Counted from the first letter of the stretch, positions 48,937 to 58,025 are shown. The stretch: 64,000 bases of DNA from JANMDU01 sp031376455 (GCA_031376455.1 JANMDU010000003.1:1-64000); one strand, 5' to 3'. Made by a program: numbers and translations. Notes: generated by a model not told the origin, from the sequence alone.

Positions 48937-49795
48937 ATCTTTTTTTCGCCTCACTGGCCTGATTATCGCGGTAAGCCTGCTCGGGGCTTGCAGCGCCGTC
49001 AAGCTGGCTTACAACCAAGCGCCCGATTTGAGCTATTGGTATCTTGACGGCTATTTTGATTTCAATGAACAGCAAACGCCCAAGGTGCGCGATGAGTTGA
49101 CGCGCTTGTTCGCATGGCATCGCGCCACAGAATTGCCTAAGACAGCCGATTTATTGGCGCAAGCTGGGCAGCTCATGGCGGGCGAGGTGAGTGCAAGCCA
49201 AGCATGCCGAATTTATGAGCAAGGCAGAAGCTTGGTTGACAACGTGAGCAACCAAGCTCTTCCCGCCATGGCCGGTATTGCGCCGACGATCACACCGCCA
49301 CAAATTGAGTATTTGAAAAGAAAATATGCCAAATCTGCCGATGAATTCAAGCGTGAGTTCATTCAAGGCACGGCGGAAGAGCGCGATGCGAAGCGCCTCA
49401 AGCAGACACTCAGTCGCAGTGAAACCTTCTACGGCAAGCTCGAAGATGCCCAAATCAGTGCCATCAAACAAGCGCTTTCCACTTCGATCTTTGATCCCGT
49501 TTTTGCCCTCAAGGAGCGCCAGCGTCGCCAGCTAGAACTGATCGAACTCTTAAGCAGCCTGTCATCGGCAAAAGCATCTCCGGCTGTCAGTCAGCAGGCG
49601 CTGCGCGCTTATATGCAGCGCGCTTGGGAGTCGCCCGATCCCGCCTACCGAGCCTATATCCAGCGCCTCACACTTCAGGCCTGCACCAGTTTCGCCAGCA
49701 TTCATGCCAGCACCACGCCTGCTCAGCGCGCCTATGCTGCCCGAGTTGCCAAGGGCTATGAGACGGATTTGCGCACATTAGCTGCGCAAAAATAA
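48923..49795 (+). CDS. DUF6279-like lipoprotein
   Basis: A 290-residue predicted lipoprotein. The signal SKFISFFRLTGLIIAVSLLG ends in the lipobox LLGAC. The mature protein is helical (QTPKVRDELTRLFAWHRATE, LPKTADLLAQAGQLMAGEVS) and has the AYNQAPDLSYWYLDGYFDF block that I associate with the DUF6279 family of envelope lipoproteins. The ATG at 48923 is the only start that gives the signal peptide; it puts the gene start 14 bases inside the divergent glmU gene. Function unknown. Confidence 0.8.
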   Translation: MSKFISFFRLTGLIIAVSLLGACSAVKLAYNQAPDLSYWYLDGYFDFNEQQTPKVRDELTRLFAWHRATELPKTADLLAQAGQLMAGEVSASQACRIYEQGRSLVDNVSNQALPAMAGIAPTITPPQIEYLKRKYAKSADEFKREFIQGTAEERDAKRLKQTLSRSETFYGKLEDAQISAIKQALSTSIFDPVFALKERQRRQLELIELLSSLSSAKASPAVSQQALRAYMQRAWESPDPAYRAYIQRLTLQACTSFASIHASTTPAQRAYAARVAKGYETDLRTLAAQK

Positions 49796-49818
49796 AGCGC
49801 AAAGTAATGCGATGTGCT

Positions 49819-50523
49819 TTACTTCAGCACGCCAAACACCTTCTTCAAAATAGCGCTGCCCGTGCCCACCGGATCTTTGCGAATCTTTTTCTCTTCCTCG
49901 CCAATCATCGTGTATAGGCCATCCAGCGATTTACCCGTCACGTATTGCTGAATATTCGCATCTTCTTTTTTCACCAAGCCCATGCTCTGAGCCTTGCCGG
50001 CTACGGCGTTGTACTTTTCAGCCAGCTGTACTTTCTCCGTCGCCTTCGTCACGATAGGCAGAAATTTTCCAACCAGCGGCGAGCGCGTTTTTTCGGCAAA
50101 GAATTTGGTCACCGAGGTATCGCCACCACCCAAGATATTCTTCGCATCCGTCACGTTCATGCCCTTGACGGCGGAGACCAGCAAATCTTTGGCAAACGGC
50201 ACGGCTTGCTCCGCACCCCGGTTCATGGCAGTGACCAGCTCATCGACTCTTTTGCCTTGCCCGAGCGTTTTCATGAGTTTTCCCGCATCATTGAGGAACC
50301 CCGGCAACGCAATACGCACTAGCGGATTGCCGAGAAAGCCATCGGTCTTGCCCAAAATGCCAATCGCAGACAAAGCGCCGCGCTCCAAAGCCGTTTTCAG
50401 GCCAGCGCTAGCATCTGCATTGGACAGGTCTCCGATAGACAAGGCGTGTGCTTGTTGGTAAGCGGCTGCGATGCATAGGCCGAGCGCGGAAGCGCCGGCT
50501 TGGTTAAACTGACGACGTTTCAT
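49819..50523 (-). CDS. DUF4197-family exported protein
   Basis: A 234-residue protein with a Tat-like or Sec signal (MKRRQFNQAGASALGLCIAA, cut near AHA) and a helical domain of the DUF4197 type (SAGLKTALERGALSAIGILG, MNVTDAKNILGGGDTSVTKF, KSLDGLYTMIGEEEKKIRKD). Start at ATG 50523 after AAAGGGGC. The function is not known; homologues are periplasmic. It is divergent from the TlpA-like gene with only 33 bases between starts. Confidence 0.8.
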   Translation of the reverse strand: MKRRQFNQAGASALGLCIAAAYQQAHALSIGDLSNADASAGLKTALERGALSAIGILGKTDGFLGNPLVRIALPGFLNDAGKLMKTLGQGKRVDELVTAMNRGAEQAVPFAKDLLVSAVKGMNVTDAKNILGGGDTSVTKFFAEKTRSPLVGKFLPIVTKATEKVQLAEKYNAVAGKAQSMGLVKKEDANIQQYVTGKSLDGLYTMIGEEEKKIRKDPVGTGSAILKKVFGVLK

Positions 50524-50556
50524 GAATATTGCCCCTTTAGATAGACCGATCAATAA

Positions 50557-51123
50557 ATGCTGCATATTGCCCCACGATCACTGCTATTGTCACGCCGTTT
50601 GGCAACTGCTTGGGTGTTCAACGCTGGACTAGTCTGCGCGTTGACCGCAGGCGTAGCCGCTTTGTCGCTTACCGGCTGCAACAACGTGGCAGATTTCACG
50701 GGCTCTGCACCTGCATCCACGATGATTTTGCTCGACGGTAAGCCGCACACCACGGAGGCGATGAAGGGCAAAGTCACTTTGGTCAATTTTTGGGCGACGA
50801 GTTGCACAACTTGTGTGGCTGAGATGCCGCAGATCATCTCGACCTACCAAAAATTTTCACCGCAAGGCTTTGACACCATCGCCGTGGCGATGAGTTATGA
50901 CCCACCGGCTCTTGTGGTCAACTTTGCAGAAGCTCACAAATTGCCGTTCAAAGTGGCGATAGACAACACGGGCGCAGTGGCACGCGCATGGGGCGATGTG
51001 AAGCTCACGCCCACCACATATCTCGTCAATAAAAAAGGCGAGATCGTTAAGCGCTATGTCGGCACACCAGATTTTGTGGCGCTGCATGGGTTGATTGAGC
51101 AGTTGCTGACTGAGAAGGTTTGA
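50557..51123 (+). CDS. TlpA-like thiol-disulfide lipoprotein
   Basis: A 188-residue predicted lipoprotein (lipobox LTGC, Cys41) with a thioredoxin-fold domain. The redox motif CTTC is at 83-86 (VNFWATSCTTCVAEM), and the cis-Pro segment LTPTTYLVNKKG follows. TlpA/ResA-type proteins reduce periplasmic disulfides, for example in cytochrome c maturation; several c-type cytochromes are encoded in this window. The gene is followed by the first composite repeat. Confidence 0.85.
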   Translation: MLHIAPRSLLLSRRLATAWVFNAGLVCALTAGVAALSLTGCNNVADFTGSAPASTMILLDGKPHTTEAMKGKVTLVNFWATSCTTCVAEMPQIISTYQKFSPQGFDTIAVAMSYDPPALVVNFAEAHKLPFKVAIDNTGAVARAWGDVKLTPTTYLVNKKGEIVKRYVGTPDFVALHGLIEQLLTEKV

Positions 51124-51125
51124 TT

Positions 51126-51190
51126 TTTAAGCGTTTTTGGGTTTTTACGGCGTATTTACTGCGCAGAGCGCTATTGAATTTGTAGTGTTC
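51126..51190 (-). repeat. Short repeat copy 17
   Basis: Minus-oriented: TTTTAAGCGTTTTTGGGTTT, TTACGGCGTATTTACTGCGC, AGAGCGCTATTGAATTTGTA. Left border of composite copy 1. Confidence 0.9.
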
Positions 51191-51210
51191 GGAGGGTTTC
51201 TTTTTGGATG

Positions 51211-51364
51211 GAGCGGCTGCGAGGGTTGGGGTCGCTGCGTCTGCCTCATGTACCCTGCTCGGGAGTTGCGGCACCTGCCGTTAGATGACAAATAAAACGC
51301 TTCGCGTTTTTGAGCCTGCGCTGCGAGAAATCGGCAGCCGCAGCAACCCCAATCCTCGCGGCCT
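51211..51364. repeat. Hairpin A of the composite repeat, copy 1
   Basis: Ends are inverted repeats: GCGGCTGCGAGGGTTGGGGT...ACCCCAATCCTCGCGGCC. The core has GTACCCTGCTCGGGAG and CGCTTCGCGTTTTTGAGCC. Confidence 0.88.
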
Positions 51365-51455
51365 ACTCGCTACACAAAAGATTTTCGCTCGCCAATGATG
51401 CCGTCTGCAAATACGGTCTGCACGCCGCGATCAAAACGCCGCCGCGCCAACCAAC

Positions 51456-51603
51456 GGCCTGTGGAAGCCGTATTCGGGCGGGCGATTTTCGCAGCGCAGC
51501 GTCGAAAACGCTTTAGCGTTTTCTTATGTCAGTTCAGGCGACGGGTGTCGCCTAGCTCGCGAGCAGGGACCATGAGCCCGCCCGAATACGGCTCCCACAG
51601 GCC
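51456..51603. repeat. Hairpin B of the composite repeat, copy 1
   Basis: Arms of 28 bases with one mismatch: GGCCTGTGGAAGCCGTATTC onward pairs with the GAATACGGCTCCCACAGGCC end. Inner parts are GGCGACGGGTGTCGCC-like and AAACGCTTTAGCGTTTTC. Confidence 0.9.
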
Positions 51604-51633
51604 TCAAGCCGCGCCAACAACATAAAAAACAGT

Positions 51634-51696
51634 TTTAAGCAAAACAAGCACCTAGCCGTCACAGAACCTGCGCAAGGCGCTATCAAATCAATAGTA
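51634..51696 (-). repeat. Short repeat copy 18
   Basis: Minus-oriented: GTTTTAAGCAAAACAAGCAC, CTAGCCGTCACAGAACCTGC, GCAAGGCGCTATCAAATCAA. Right border of composite copy 1. Confidence 0.82.
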
Positions 51697-51775
51697 AGCA
51701 ACTCAAAAAAATGCCCACAGATCAAAGACCTGCGGGCAGAAACAGCCGTTGAAGGGCTGTCGAGGAGGAAAAAAA

Positions 51776-52222
51776 TTACTGGTCGCGGTAGACGTCGTGG
51801 CAGGTCTTGCAATTGGCTGCATACGTGCCGAATGCCGTTTTGATTTGATCGGGGTTGCCTGATTTAGCCGCTGTAGCCAGCGCAGTAGCATCAACTGCGA
51901 GTTTTTCGTTACCCGATTTGAAGCGCGCGCCATCGCTCCAAATAATGGCTTTGGCCTTGCCACCTTCCGTGCCCGCACCAAAGCCTTGCCATGGCAGGCG
52001 AGCTATCGTAGCAATGATGTCTGCGTTTTCTTGCGCGACGCGTGCGTCAAAAGGCACACGGCCATTGACCATCGCGCCAAGGCGGACTGTGTGAGCACCC
52101 ATCACGGAGAGGGCGCTTTGGCGGTATTTGATCGCGTCTTCGGGTTTGGCGAATTGCGCTTGGGCAGAGACGCTGGCGAGCAAAGTGCTGGTGGCGAGAA
52201 TTAAAGCGATGCGAAAACTCAT
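51776..52222 (-). CDS. Cytochrome c', class II
   Basis: A 148-residue periplasmic protein: signal MSFRIALILATSTLLASVSA, a four-helix-bundle body (AIKYRQSALSVMGAHTVRLG) and the heme site CKTCH at 138-142, near the C-terminus as in class II cytochromes. Cytochromes c' bind NO and CO and protect against NO, or shuttle electrons. The start ATG 52222 follows CAGGAGCCACC. It is divergent from the cytochrome b561-type gene, a common pairing. Confidence 0.92.
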   Translation of the reverse strand: MSFRIALILATSTLLASVSAQAQFAKPEDAIKYRQSALSVMGAHTVRLGAMVNGRVPFDARVAQENADIIATIARLPWQGFGAGTEGGKAKAIIWSDGARFKSGNEKLAVDATALATAAKSGNPDQIKTAFGTYAANCKTCHDVYRDQ

Positions 52223-52456
52223 GGTGGCTCCTGTTGAAGTGGCTATATATGATCCTAGAGACAGAACTATCGTGTAAAGTTCCAAGTAGTAGCCCTAGGG
52301 AAATCCCCAGAGGCATGGCTCAATCTGAGCTGCATTGCAGAGGAATCTTAGTCTGCCAGTCAAAAGTAAATTTATGCGAAGACCCTGCGTCCGAGCCTCT
52401 AAAACGGCACAATGATTCTGTTCAATATACAAAACTTTATAGCGAGAATTTTGAAG

Positions 52457-53131
52457 ATGAGCTCGACATACACCGTCCGCATTTGGGATCTGCCCACCCG
52501 TGTATTTCATTGGGCCCTGTTGGTGTGCATCGTTGGCCTCCTCATTACGGGCAATGTGGGCGGCATGTGGATGGAATGGCATTTCAGGTTCGGCTACTGC
52601 GTGATGACGCTGCTGCTGTTTCGTCTCGTCTGGGGCTTGGTCGGCGGCAAATGGTCGCGCTTTGCATCGTTTATGTATTCGCCAAAAATTCTCTTTGACT
52701 ATCTCTCAGGCAAAGGCAAGCCCGAGCATTCAGCTGGCCACAGCCCACTGGGCGCGCTTTCTGTTTTTGGGCTGCTGGCGTTTTTAGCACTGCAAGTCGG
52801 AACGGGGCTGATCAGTGATGACGAAATCACCAACGCCGGGCCACTCACGCGATTTGTTAAAAATGCGACTGTGAGCTTGGCGACTTGGTGGCACAAAGAA
52901 GTGGGCAATAAAGTAATTGTGGCGATGATCGTGCTGCACATTGCGGCCATCATGATTTATCTGTTGAAGAAAAAGCAAAATCTGATTATTCCGATGATTC
53001 AGGGCGACAAACAAATGGCGCAAGCGGTGGAATCATCCAAAGACACGGCGGGTAGTCGGGTCGGCGCTTTGGTGGTGCTCGCAGTGTGCGCGGCTGTTGT
53101 CTTTTGGGTGCAAAGCTTGGGTAAATTCTGA
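52457..53131 (+). CDS. Cytochrome b561-type membrane protein
   Basis: A 224-residue protein with four main membrane helices carrying heme-ligand His: YTVRIWDLPTRVFHWALLVC, MEWHFRFGYCVMTLLLFRLV, ALQVGTGLISDDE and KVIVAMIVLHIAAIMIYLLK. It is of the Ni/Fe-hydrogenase cytochrome b group and probably feeds electrons to the divergent cytochrome c'. Start ATG 52457 gives the normal N-terminus. A fifth hydrophobic segment ends the protein. Confidence 0.9.
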   Translation: MSSTYTVRIWDLPTRVFHWALLVCIVGLLITGNVGGMWMEWHFRFGYCVMTLLLFRLVWGLVGGKWSRFASFMYSPKILFDYLSGKGKPEHSAGHSPLGALSVFGLLAFLALQVGTGLISDDEITNAGPLTRFVKNATVSLATWWHKEVGNKVIVAMIVLHIAAIMIYLLKKKQNLIIPMIQGDKQMAQAVESSKDTAGSRVGALVVLAVCAAVVFWVQSLGKF

Positions 53132-53172
53132 AAGCGTCTTAACATGGGGGCTCTTGCTTTAAGGTTTCCATC

Positions 53173-54666
53173 ATGAATGCCCGCGTCCCTGCCTCTGTTT
53201 TAAATACTGCCGATGTCCTCGAGCACGCCACCCAAGCGTGGGACTGCGACATCACGCAACGCATCAGCGACTACATCACCATTCCCTGCAAATCGCCCGG
53301 CTTTGATGCCGACTGGCATACCAATGGACACATTGAGCAAGTGCTGCGCGAAGCTGCCAATTGGGTGCAATCGCAAAAAGTGCCCGGCTTGAGCTTGGAA
53401 GTGCTGCGGTTGAACGATGCGCAAGGCAAGCCGCGCACGCCGGTGTTGTTTTTCGAAATACCAGCGCATCAACATACGTCCACGCAAACCGTGCTGATGT
53501 ATGGCCATTTAGACAAGCAGCCAGAATTTAGCGGCTGGCGCAATGATCTGGGCCCGTGGACACCAAAAATAGAAACTGGCAGCGATGGCGCGACGCGGCT
53601 GTATGGGCGAGGTGGCGCAGACGATGGCTATGCGGTGTATGCCAGCATCGCAGCGATCCAAGCGCTCAAGGCACAAAACGCGCCGCATCCGCGCATCGTC
53701 GGTCTCATCGAGACCTGCGAAGAATCAGGCTCATACGATTTGCTGCCGTATATTGATGCACTTAAAAGCCGCTTGGGCGATGTGTCGCTTGTTGTCTGCT
53801 TGGATTCCGGCGCGGGCAACTACGATCAGCTCTGGCTCACCAGCAGTTTGCGCGGCATGGTGAGCGGCACATTGCGCGTGGATATTTTGACAGAGGGTGT
53901 GCATTCGGGCGATGCCAGTGGCCTCGTGCCATCGAGCTTTCGCATCATGCGCCAAGTGCTGGATCGCTTGGAAGACAGCGCCACAGGCCGGCTGCTGCCT
54001 GCAAGCTTTCATTGCGAAGTGCCAAATGATCGTCTGCAACAGGCGCGAGAGACCGCAAAAATTTTGGGTGATGAAGTCCACAAACGCTTTCCATGGGCAC
54101 ATGCCGATTGCGGCGGATCAACGGCCTTTGCATTGCCCACAACCACAGATCCCGTTGAAGGCTTGCTCAATCGCACCTGGAAGCCCACGCTGAGCGTAAC
54201 CGGCGCTGAAGGCTTTCCTGCCATGAAGGATGCAGGTAATGTTCTGCGCCCCTACACCGCCTTCAAGCTCTCGCTGCGCACGCCTCCGCTCGTTGATGCA
54301 GTGGCCACGATGCAGGAACTGAAAAAACTACTGGAAGACAACGCACCGTACCAAGCCAAAGTGACCTTCCAAGGCGGTGGCGCGGCCAGTGGCTGGAACG
54401 CCCCGAGTACAGCGCCTTGGCTGCAATCAGCGCTTGACGCTGCAAGCCACGCTTACTACGGCGCGCCCTGCGGCTATATCGGCCAAGGGGGCACGATACC
54501 GCTCATGAATATGCTGGCCAAGGGTTTCCCAAAGGCGCAAATGATGGTCTGCGGCGTGCTCGGGCCTAAAAGCAATGCGCATGGGCCCAATGAATTTTTA
54601 CAAGTGGATTACGCGAAGAAAATTACTGCTTCGGTGGCCAGCGTGATCGCGGCTCATCCGGCCTAG
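53173..54666 (+). CDS. M20-family metallopeptidase (dipeptidase)
   Basis: A 497-residue zinc peptidase of the M20 clan. Metal ligands sit in VLMYGHLDKQPEFSGW, RGGADDGYAVYA and the catalytic Glu in LIETCEESGSYD; a second His-containing block, IGQGGTIPLMNML, is near the end. Length and the GVHSGDASGLVPSSF block fit carnosinase/CNDP-like dipeptidases. The enzyme is cytoplasmic, with no signal peptide. It is followed 11 bases later by the lipase gene. Confidence 0.92.
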   Translation: MNARVPASVLNTADVLEHATQAWDCDITQRISDYITIPCKSPGFDADWHTNGHIEQVLREAANWVQSQKVPGLSLEVLRLNDAQGKPRTPVLFFEIPAHQHTSTQTVLMYGHLDKQPEFSGWRNDLGPWTPKIETGSDGATRLYGRGGADDGYAVYASIAAIQALKAQNAPHPRIVGLIETCEESGSYDLLPYIDALKSRLGDVSLVVCLDSGAGNYDQLWLTSSLRGMVSGTLRVDILTEGVHSGDASGLVPSSFRIMRQVLDRLEDSATGRLLPASFHCEVPNDRLQQARETAKILGDEVHKRFPWAHADCGGSTAFALPTTTDPVEGLLNRTWKPTLSVTGAEGFPAMKDAGNVLRPYTAFKLSLRTPPLVDAVATMQELKKLLEDNAPYQAKVTFQGGGAASGWNAPSTAPWLQSALDAASHAYYGAPCGYIGQGGTIPLMNMLAKGFPKAQMMVCGVLGPKSNAHGPNEFLQVDYAKKITASVASVIAAHPA

Positions 54667-54677
54667 TCTCTTCGAAA

Positions 54678-55538
54678 ATGGATTCCACCCTATCGCCATT
54701 GACGGCCTCTGACGGAGAAAACATCGCCATTCATGATTGGCCTCTTCCCGACATGGATTCCGATGTTTGGCCAGATCAAGCGATCAAAGGCACAGTCATT
54801 ATTGTGCATGGATTGGGTGAACACGCTTTTCGATATACGCTTGTGGCACAGCGTTTGAATGAAGCAGGTTTTCATGTGCGAGCTTACGATCAGTATGGCC
54901 ACGGTGAATCGGGTGGCTTGCGTGGCGGTCTTCCCAGCGAGATGCGATTGGTCGATGATTTGGCCGATATCGTGGACGACACGCGGCGCAAAATGCGTGC
55001 GGGGCAAAAGCTCATTTTGCTCGGGCACAGTATGGGTGGCTTGGTGGTGGCCTCTTTTGTGCGCCAACAAATGAGGCCTGTGGATGGCATCGTGCTCAGC
55101 TCGCCAGCGCTTCATCTCGGCCTGTCTAGCTTGCAAAAATTTCTACTTTCTACCTTGGCAAAAATCGCGCCCGATTTTCGCTTGAATAACGGTTTGAAAC
55201 TAGATCAATTGAGCCGCGATCCGATGGTGGTGCAAGCCTATAAAAGCGATCATTTCGTGCATCGCAAAATCAGCGGCCGCATGGCTTGCTTTATTGCGGA
55301 TGAGGGCGCTCGTTGCATTTCAGCGGCTGCTCACTGGCAGACGCCAACGCTTTTGATGTATGCCGGTCTGGATGCTTTGGTCAATCCGCAGGGTAGCCGT
55401 GCGTTTGCCGCTGCTGCTCCCGCGCGTTGGGTTCAATCGCGATGCTTTGAGGCGATGTATCACGAGATTTTTAACGATCCAGACCGAGCGCAAGTGTTTG
55501 CGGCCTTGAAAGCTTGGCTCGACCGTGTGACCGATTAA
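54678..55538 (+). CDS. Alpha/beta hydrolase, monoacylglycerol lipase-like
   Basis: A 286-residue serine hydrolase: oxyanion HGLGEHAFRY, nucleophile elbow GHSMGGLVVA, then catalytic Asp in AGLDALVNPQGSR and His in YHEIFNDPDR. These match the monoglyceride lipase / lysophospholipase group (Hydrolase_4). It lacks a signal peptide. The stop codon overlaps that of the convergent esterase gene by four bases. Confidence 0.88.
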   Translation: MDSTLSPLTASDGENIAIHDWPLPDMDSDVWPDQAIKGTVIIVHGLGEHAFRYTLVAQRLNEAGFHVRAYDQYGHGESGGLRGGLPSEMRLVDDLADIVDDTRRKMRAGQKLILLGHSMGGLVVASFVRQQMRPVDGIVLSSPALHLGLSSLQKFLLSTLAKIAPDFRLNNGLKLDQLSRDPMVVQAYKSDHFVHRKISGRMACFIADEGARCISAAAHWQTPTLLMYAGLDALVNPQGSRAFAAAAPARWVQSRCFEAMYHEIFNDPDRAQVFAALKAWLDRVTD

Positions 55539-56239
55539 ACGGGCGGCAAATTTTCACTCGGTGCAGCAGTTTGCGCGTCGTTTTGCACCATATCCCAAAA
55601 GCGCTTGGGAACATGCGTTGTGAGCCGTTCCAACACAAGCGCAGCAATCTCCGCGTTGATCTCATGCCCCGCAAACGGAATCACATCGGCAGTGATGTCT
55701 GCGCCGAGCTGCACCAAACGCTCAGCCGCTAGCACCGTGTGCGAATACGATATGACAGCGTCTTGCTTACCGTGAATCAAATGCAAGGTGCATTGCTCAG
55801 GGGCAAGCGTAGGTAGCACAGCAAATCGCCCAGACAGCGCCACAATTCGCGCGGCCAAGGGCACGGTGGGCGCAGCAAGTTGCGTGCTCTCCAGCGCCAT
55901 GCCCGCGCCTTGCGAAAAGCCCACCAAGGCAGTAGCCTCCGCGCCGACCTTAAAAGCTGCCTGCCACTGCTGCACGGCCTCAATGAACAAAGGCATGGCC
56001 TGCGCGGCTAGCACAGGCCGCAGTTCTTCCGTGATGCCGTCCACCGAATACCACTGATAGCCATCCGAATACGGGCAATCATGCGGCGCTTGAACACTCA
56101 CGACAGCGCTTTGCGGGAACTGCTGAGCCAAAATTTTCCCAAGGGGTACGAGATCATCCGGCGCAGCGCCCACGCCGTGAAACAGCAAAAACAATTGCTT
56201 GGCCGTGCCGCTTGCGGGCGTATGAACGATGAGACTCAA
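55535..56239 (-). CDS. Carboxylesterase/phospholipase, YpfH-like
   Basis: A 234-residue alpha/beta hydrolase: LFLLFHGVGAAPDDLVPLGK, nucleophile elbow GFSQGAGMALES, Asp in HGKQDAVISYS and His in PFAGHEINAEI, the order of the carboxylesterase (Abhydrolase_2) group. Start is TTG 56239 with GGAGAA eight bases upstream, as the nearby ATG runs into a stop. Substrate unknown. Confidence 0.85.
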   Translation of the reverse strand: MSLIVHTPASGTAKQLFLLFHGVGAAPDDLVPLGKILAQQFPQSAVVSVQAPHDCPYSDGYQWYSVDGITEELRPVLAAQAMPLFIEAVQQWQAAFKVGAEATALVGFSQGAGMALESTQLAAPTVPLAARIVALSGRFAVLPTLAPEQCTLHLIHGKQDAVISYSHTVLAAERLVQLGADITADVIPFAGHEINAEIAALVLERLTTHVPKRFWDMVQNDAQTAAPSENLPPV

Positions 56240-56250
56240 ACCATTTCTCC

Positions 56251-57063
56251 TCAGCTGTTTCCAAAGACAAAGCTATCCATTGAAATGATGCCGTAAGCCA
56301 CGCCGCCATCGAGAACGCGAGCCGGCTCAGCCCGGCCCGCCGTGATGGAGGCGCCCATCGCTACAAGCAAGGGTTGGTAATGCTCATCGGTGGGGTGAGC
56401 GCGGTGCGCATGCGGCGCGAGTTCAAACGTACGGCACAGTGCATCAGCTTCACTTGCGGTGACGACGGCGCGCACCCAGTTGACAAACTCCATCACGTAA
56501 GGAGATATCGGCGCATCCATGTTGCGCTCGCCACCGAATTCGCTGAGGTTATGCGTCAAGCTGCCAGAGCCGATGATGAGCACGCCTTGATTGCGCAACT
56601 CGCCCAGCGCCTGCCCATAGGCCAGCGCCTGCGCGAGCGATAAGCCCGCAGGCAGTGAGATTTGAAACACCGGCACATCCGCTTGCGGATAAAGATACCG
56701 AAGCGGCACCCACGTGCCGTGATCCAAGCCCCAGCGCTCCGTTGCCAATGGATTCCAGCCGGCATTTGCTAATAATTGAAGAGCACTCTGCGCAGATTCC
56801 ATGGCGGCTGTATCCATGATGGATGGGTATTGCATCTGATACAAGCGCGGATCGAAGCCGCCGAAATCATGAATCGTCTCAGGCTGCTTTGCGGTGCAAA
56901 CGGCTGCGCCGCGCGTCATCCAGTGCGGTGAGATCACGGCAACGGCTTTTGGGCGCGGCAAATCTTGGCCAAGCTTCGTGAGCAGCGAGCCGGCCTGGCC
57001 GGGCTCAAGCGCAAACATGGGCGAGCCATGAGAGATGAAGAGAGTTGGCAGGAGTGATGACAT
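56251..57063 (-). CDS. LigB/DODA-type extradiol dioxygenase
   Basis: A 270-residue class III ring-opening dioxygenase fold: LFISHGSPMFALEPG with the first metal His, VAVISPHWMTRGAAV with the second, GLDHGTWVPLRYLYPQADVP and GSGSLTHNLSEFGG. Related proteins cleave DOPA or catechol-like rings. Residues about 83-98 (DTAAMESAQSALQLLANAGW) come from a short repeat within the helix before the GLDHG block. It is divergent from the amidohydrolase gene. Confidence 0.85.
   Translation of the reverse strand: MSSLLPTLFISHGSPMFALEPGQAGSLLTKLGQDLPRPKAVAVISPHWMTRGAAVCTAKQPETIHDFGGFDPRLYQMQYPSIMDTAAMESAQSALQLLANAGWNPLATERWGLDHGTWVPLRYLYPQADVPVFQISLPAGLSLAQALAYGQALGELRNQGVLIIGSGSLTHNLSEFGGERNMDAPISPYVMEFVNWVRAVVTASEADALCRTFELAPHAHRAHPTDEHYQPLLVAMGASITAGRAEPARVLDGGVAYGIISMDSFVFGNS
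56765..56815 (+). repeat. Short repeat copy 19, inside the LigB-type gene
   Basis: Plus-oriented: GCTAATAATTGAAGAGCACT, CTGCGCAGATTCCATGGCGG. Read in frame as MESAQSALQLLA. Confidence 0.85.
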
Positions 57064-57104
57064 TGGGCTACGATGACTTCATTGTTACGGTTTAAATCAA
57101 ACTT

Positions 57105-57986
57105 ATGAGATTTCACCATCTTAAATTGTGCGCGATTGCCGCTGCGCTGGCATTCAGTGCTTTTGTACACAACGTTCAAGCAGCTGATTACACCGGGCCT
57201 TTACTCGATGCGCATTTGCATTACAACGATGAAGCGCAAGGTGCGCATCCGATCGCAGATGTGCTCGCCCGCATGCAAAAAAGTGGCGTGAAAGCCATTG
57301 TGGCCAATTCTCGCCCTAACGACGGTACGAAGAATCTGGCTGCGGCCAAAGAGCAAACCACCCAAGCAGGCGTGACAGTGATTCCCTTCATTCGCTTGTA
57401 TCGCAATCGCGCCGATTACGACAATTGGTTTCGCGACGAGACGATTTACACCATGGTGCAGGGTGAGCTTGCCCGAGGCACAGCCAGCGGCGCTTATAAA
57501 GGCATCGGTGAATTTCATTTGTACGACAGCGCCAATGCCAATGGCGCTGTTGCGGTCAAGCTCATGAGGCTGGCAGAAGAAAAGAGCCTCGCCGTGCTCG
57601 CGCATGTGGACGATGTCGCCATTGATTTGCTGATGGCGCATGCGCCGAAGAAAACGGTAAAGCTCATCTGGGCACACACCGGCATCGGCGGCGCATCTGT
57701 GGAGCGCGTACGAAGCTTGATGCGCAAATATCCCGGTCTAATGGGAGAGCTGTCTTACCGCCCCAATCTCACCCAAGACAACGGCCAGCTGAGCCCCGAG
57801 TGGCGCGCGCTGATTTTAGAATTCCCCAGCCGCTTCATGATTGGCTCAGACACTTGGGTCAACCAGCGTTGGCTGTACTACGAGGAGTTGATGAAAGGCT
57901 ACCGCATTTGGCTCGGCGGCCTGCCGCCTGATGTGGCACGCAAGGTAGCTTGGGAAAATGGTGCGGCGCTTTTTGGTTTGAAATAA
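57105..57986 (+). CDS. Exported amidohydrolase-family protein
   Basis: A 293-residue protein with signal peptide MRFHHLKLCAIAAALAFSAF (cut near VQA) and a TIM-barrel metal-dependent hydrolase domain: LLDAHLHYNDEAQG with the HxH pair, VLAHVDDVAID, LIWAHTGIGGASVERV and FMIGSDTWVNQRW with the terminal Asp. It resembles TatD/amidohydrolase_2-like enzymes but is periplasmic. Substrate unknown. Confidence 0.8.
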   Translation: MRFHHLKLCAIAAALAFSAFVHNVQAADYTGPLLDAHLHYNDEAQGAHPIADVLARMQKSGVKAIVANSRPNDGTKNLAAAKEQTTQAGVTVIPFIRLYRNRADYDNWFRDETIYTMVQGELARGTASGAYKGIGEFHLYDSANANGAVAVKLMRLAEEKSLAVLAHVDDVAIDLLMAHAPKKTVKLIWAHTGIGGASVERVRSLMRKYPGLMGELSYRPNLTQDNGQLSPEWRALILEFPSRFMIGSDTWVNQRWLYYEELMKGYRIWLGGLPPDVARKVAWENGAALFGLK

Positions 57987-58025
57987 TCAGAGCAGGGTCT
58001 TTCAGGCCTGTTGAATTTGTTATCC

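Larger units (their letters stand above)
51126..51696 (+). repeat. Composite repeat unit, copy 1 (about 570 bp)
   Basis: Order on the plus strand: short repeat (51126-51190), hairpin A (51211-51364), a 90-base spacer, hairpin B (51456-51603), short repeat (51634-51696). The whole order is found in reverse complement at 59982-60547. It fills the 652-base gap between the TlpA-like and cytochrome c' genes; I see no gene in it, and the frames that cross it look like by-products of the palindromes. Confidence 0.88.

Noticed and set aside
51310..51625. Open frames inside composite repeat copy 1
   Set aside because: They cross the hairpin arms, have counterparts of different length in copy 2 and show no codon bias; palindromes tend to give such frames.
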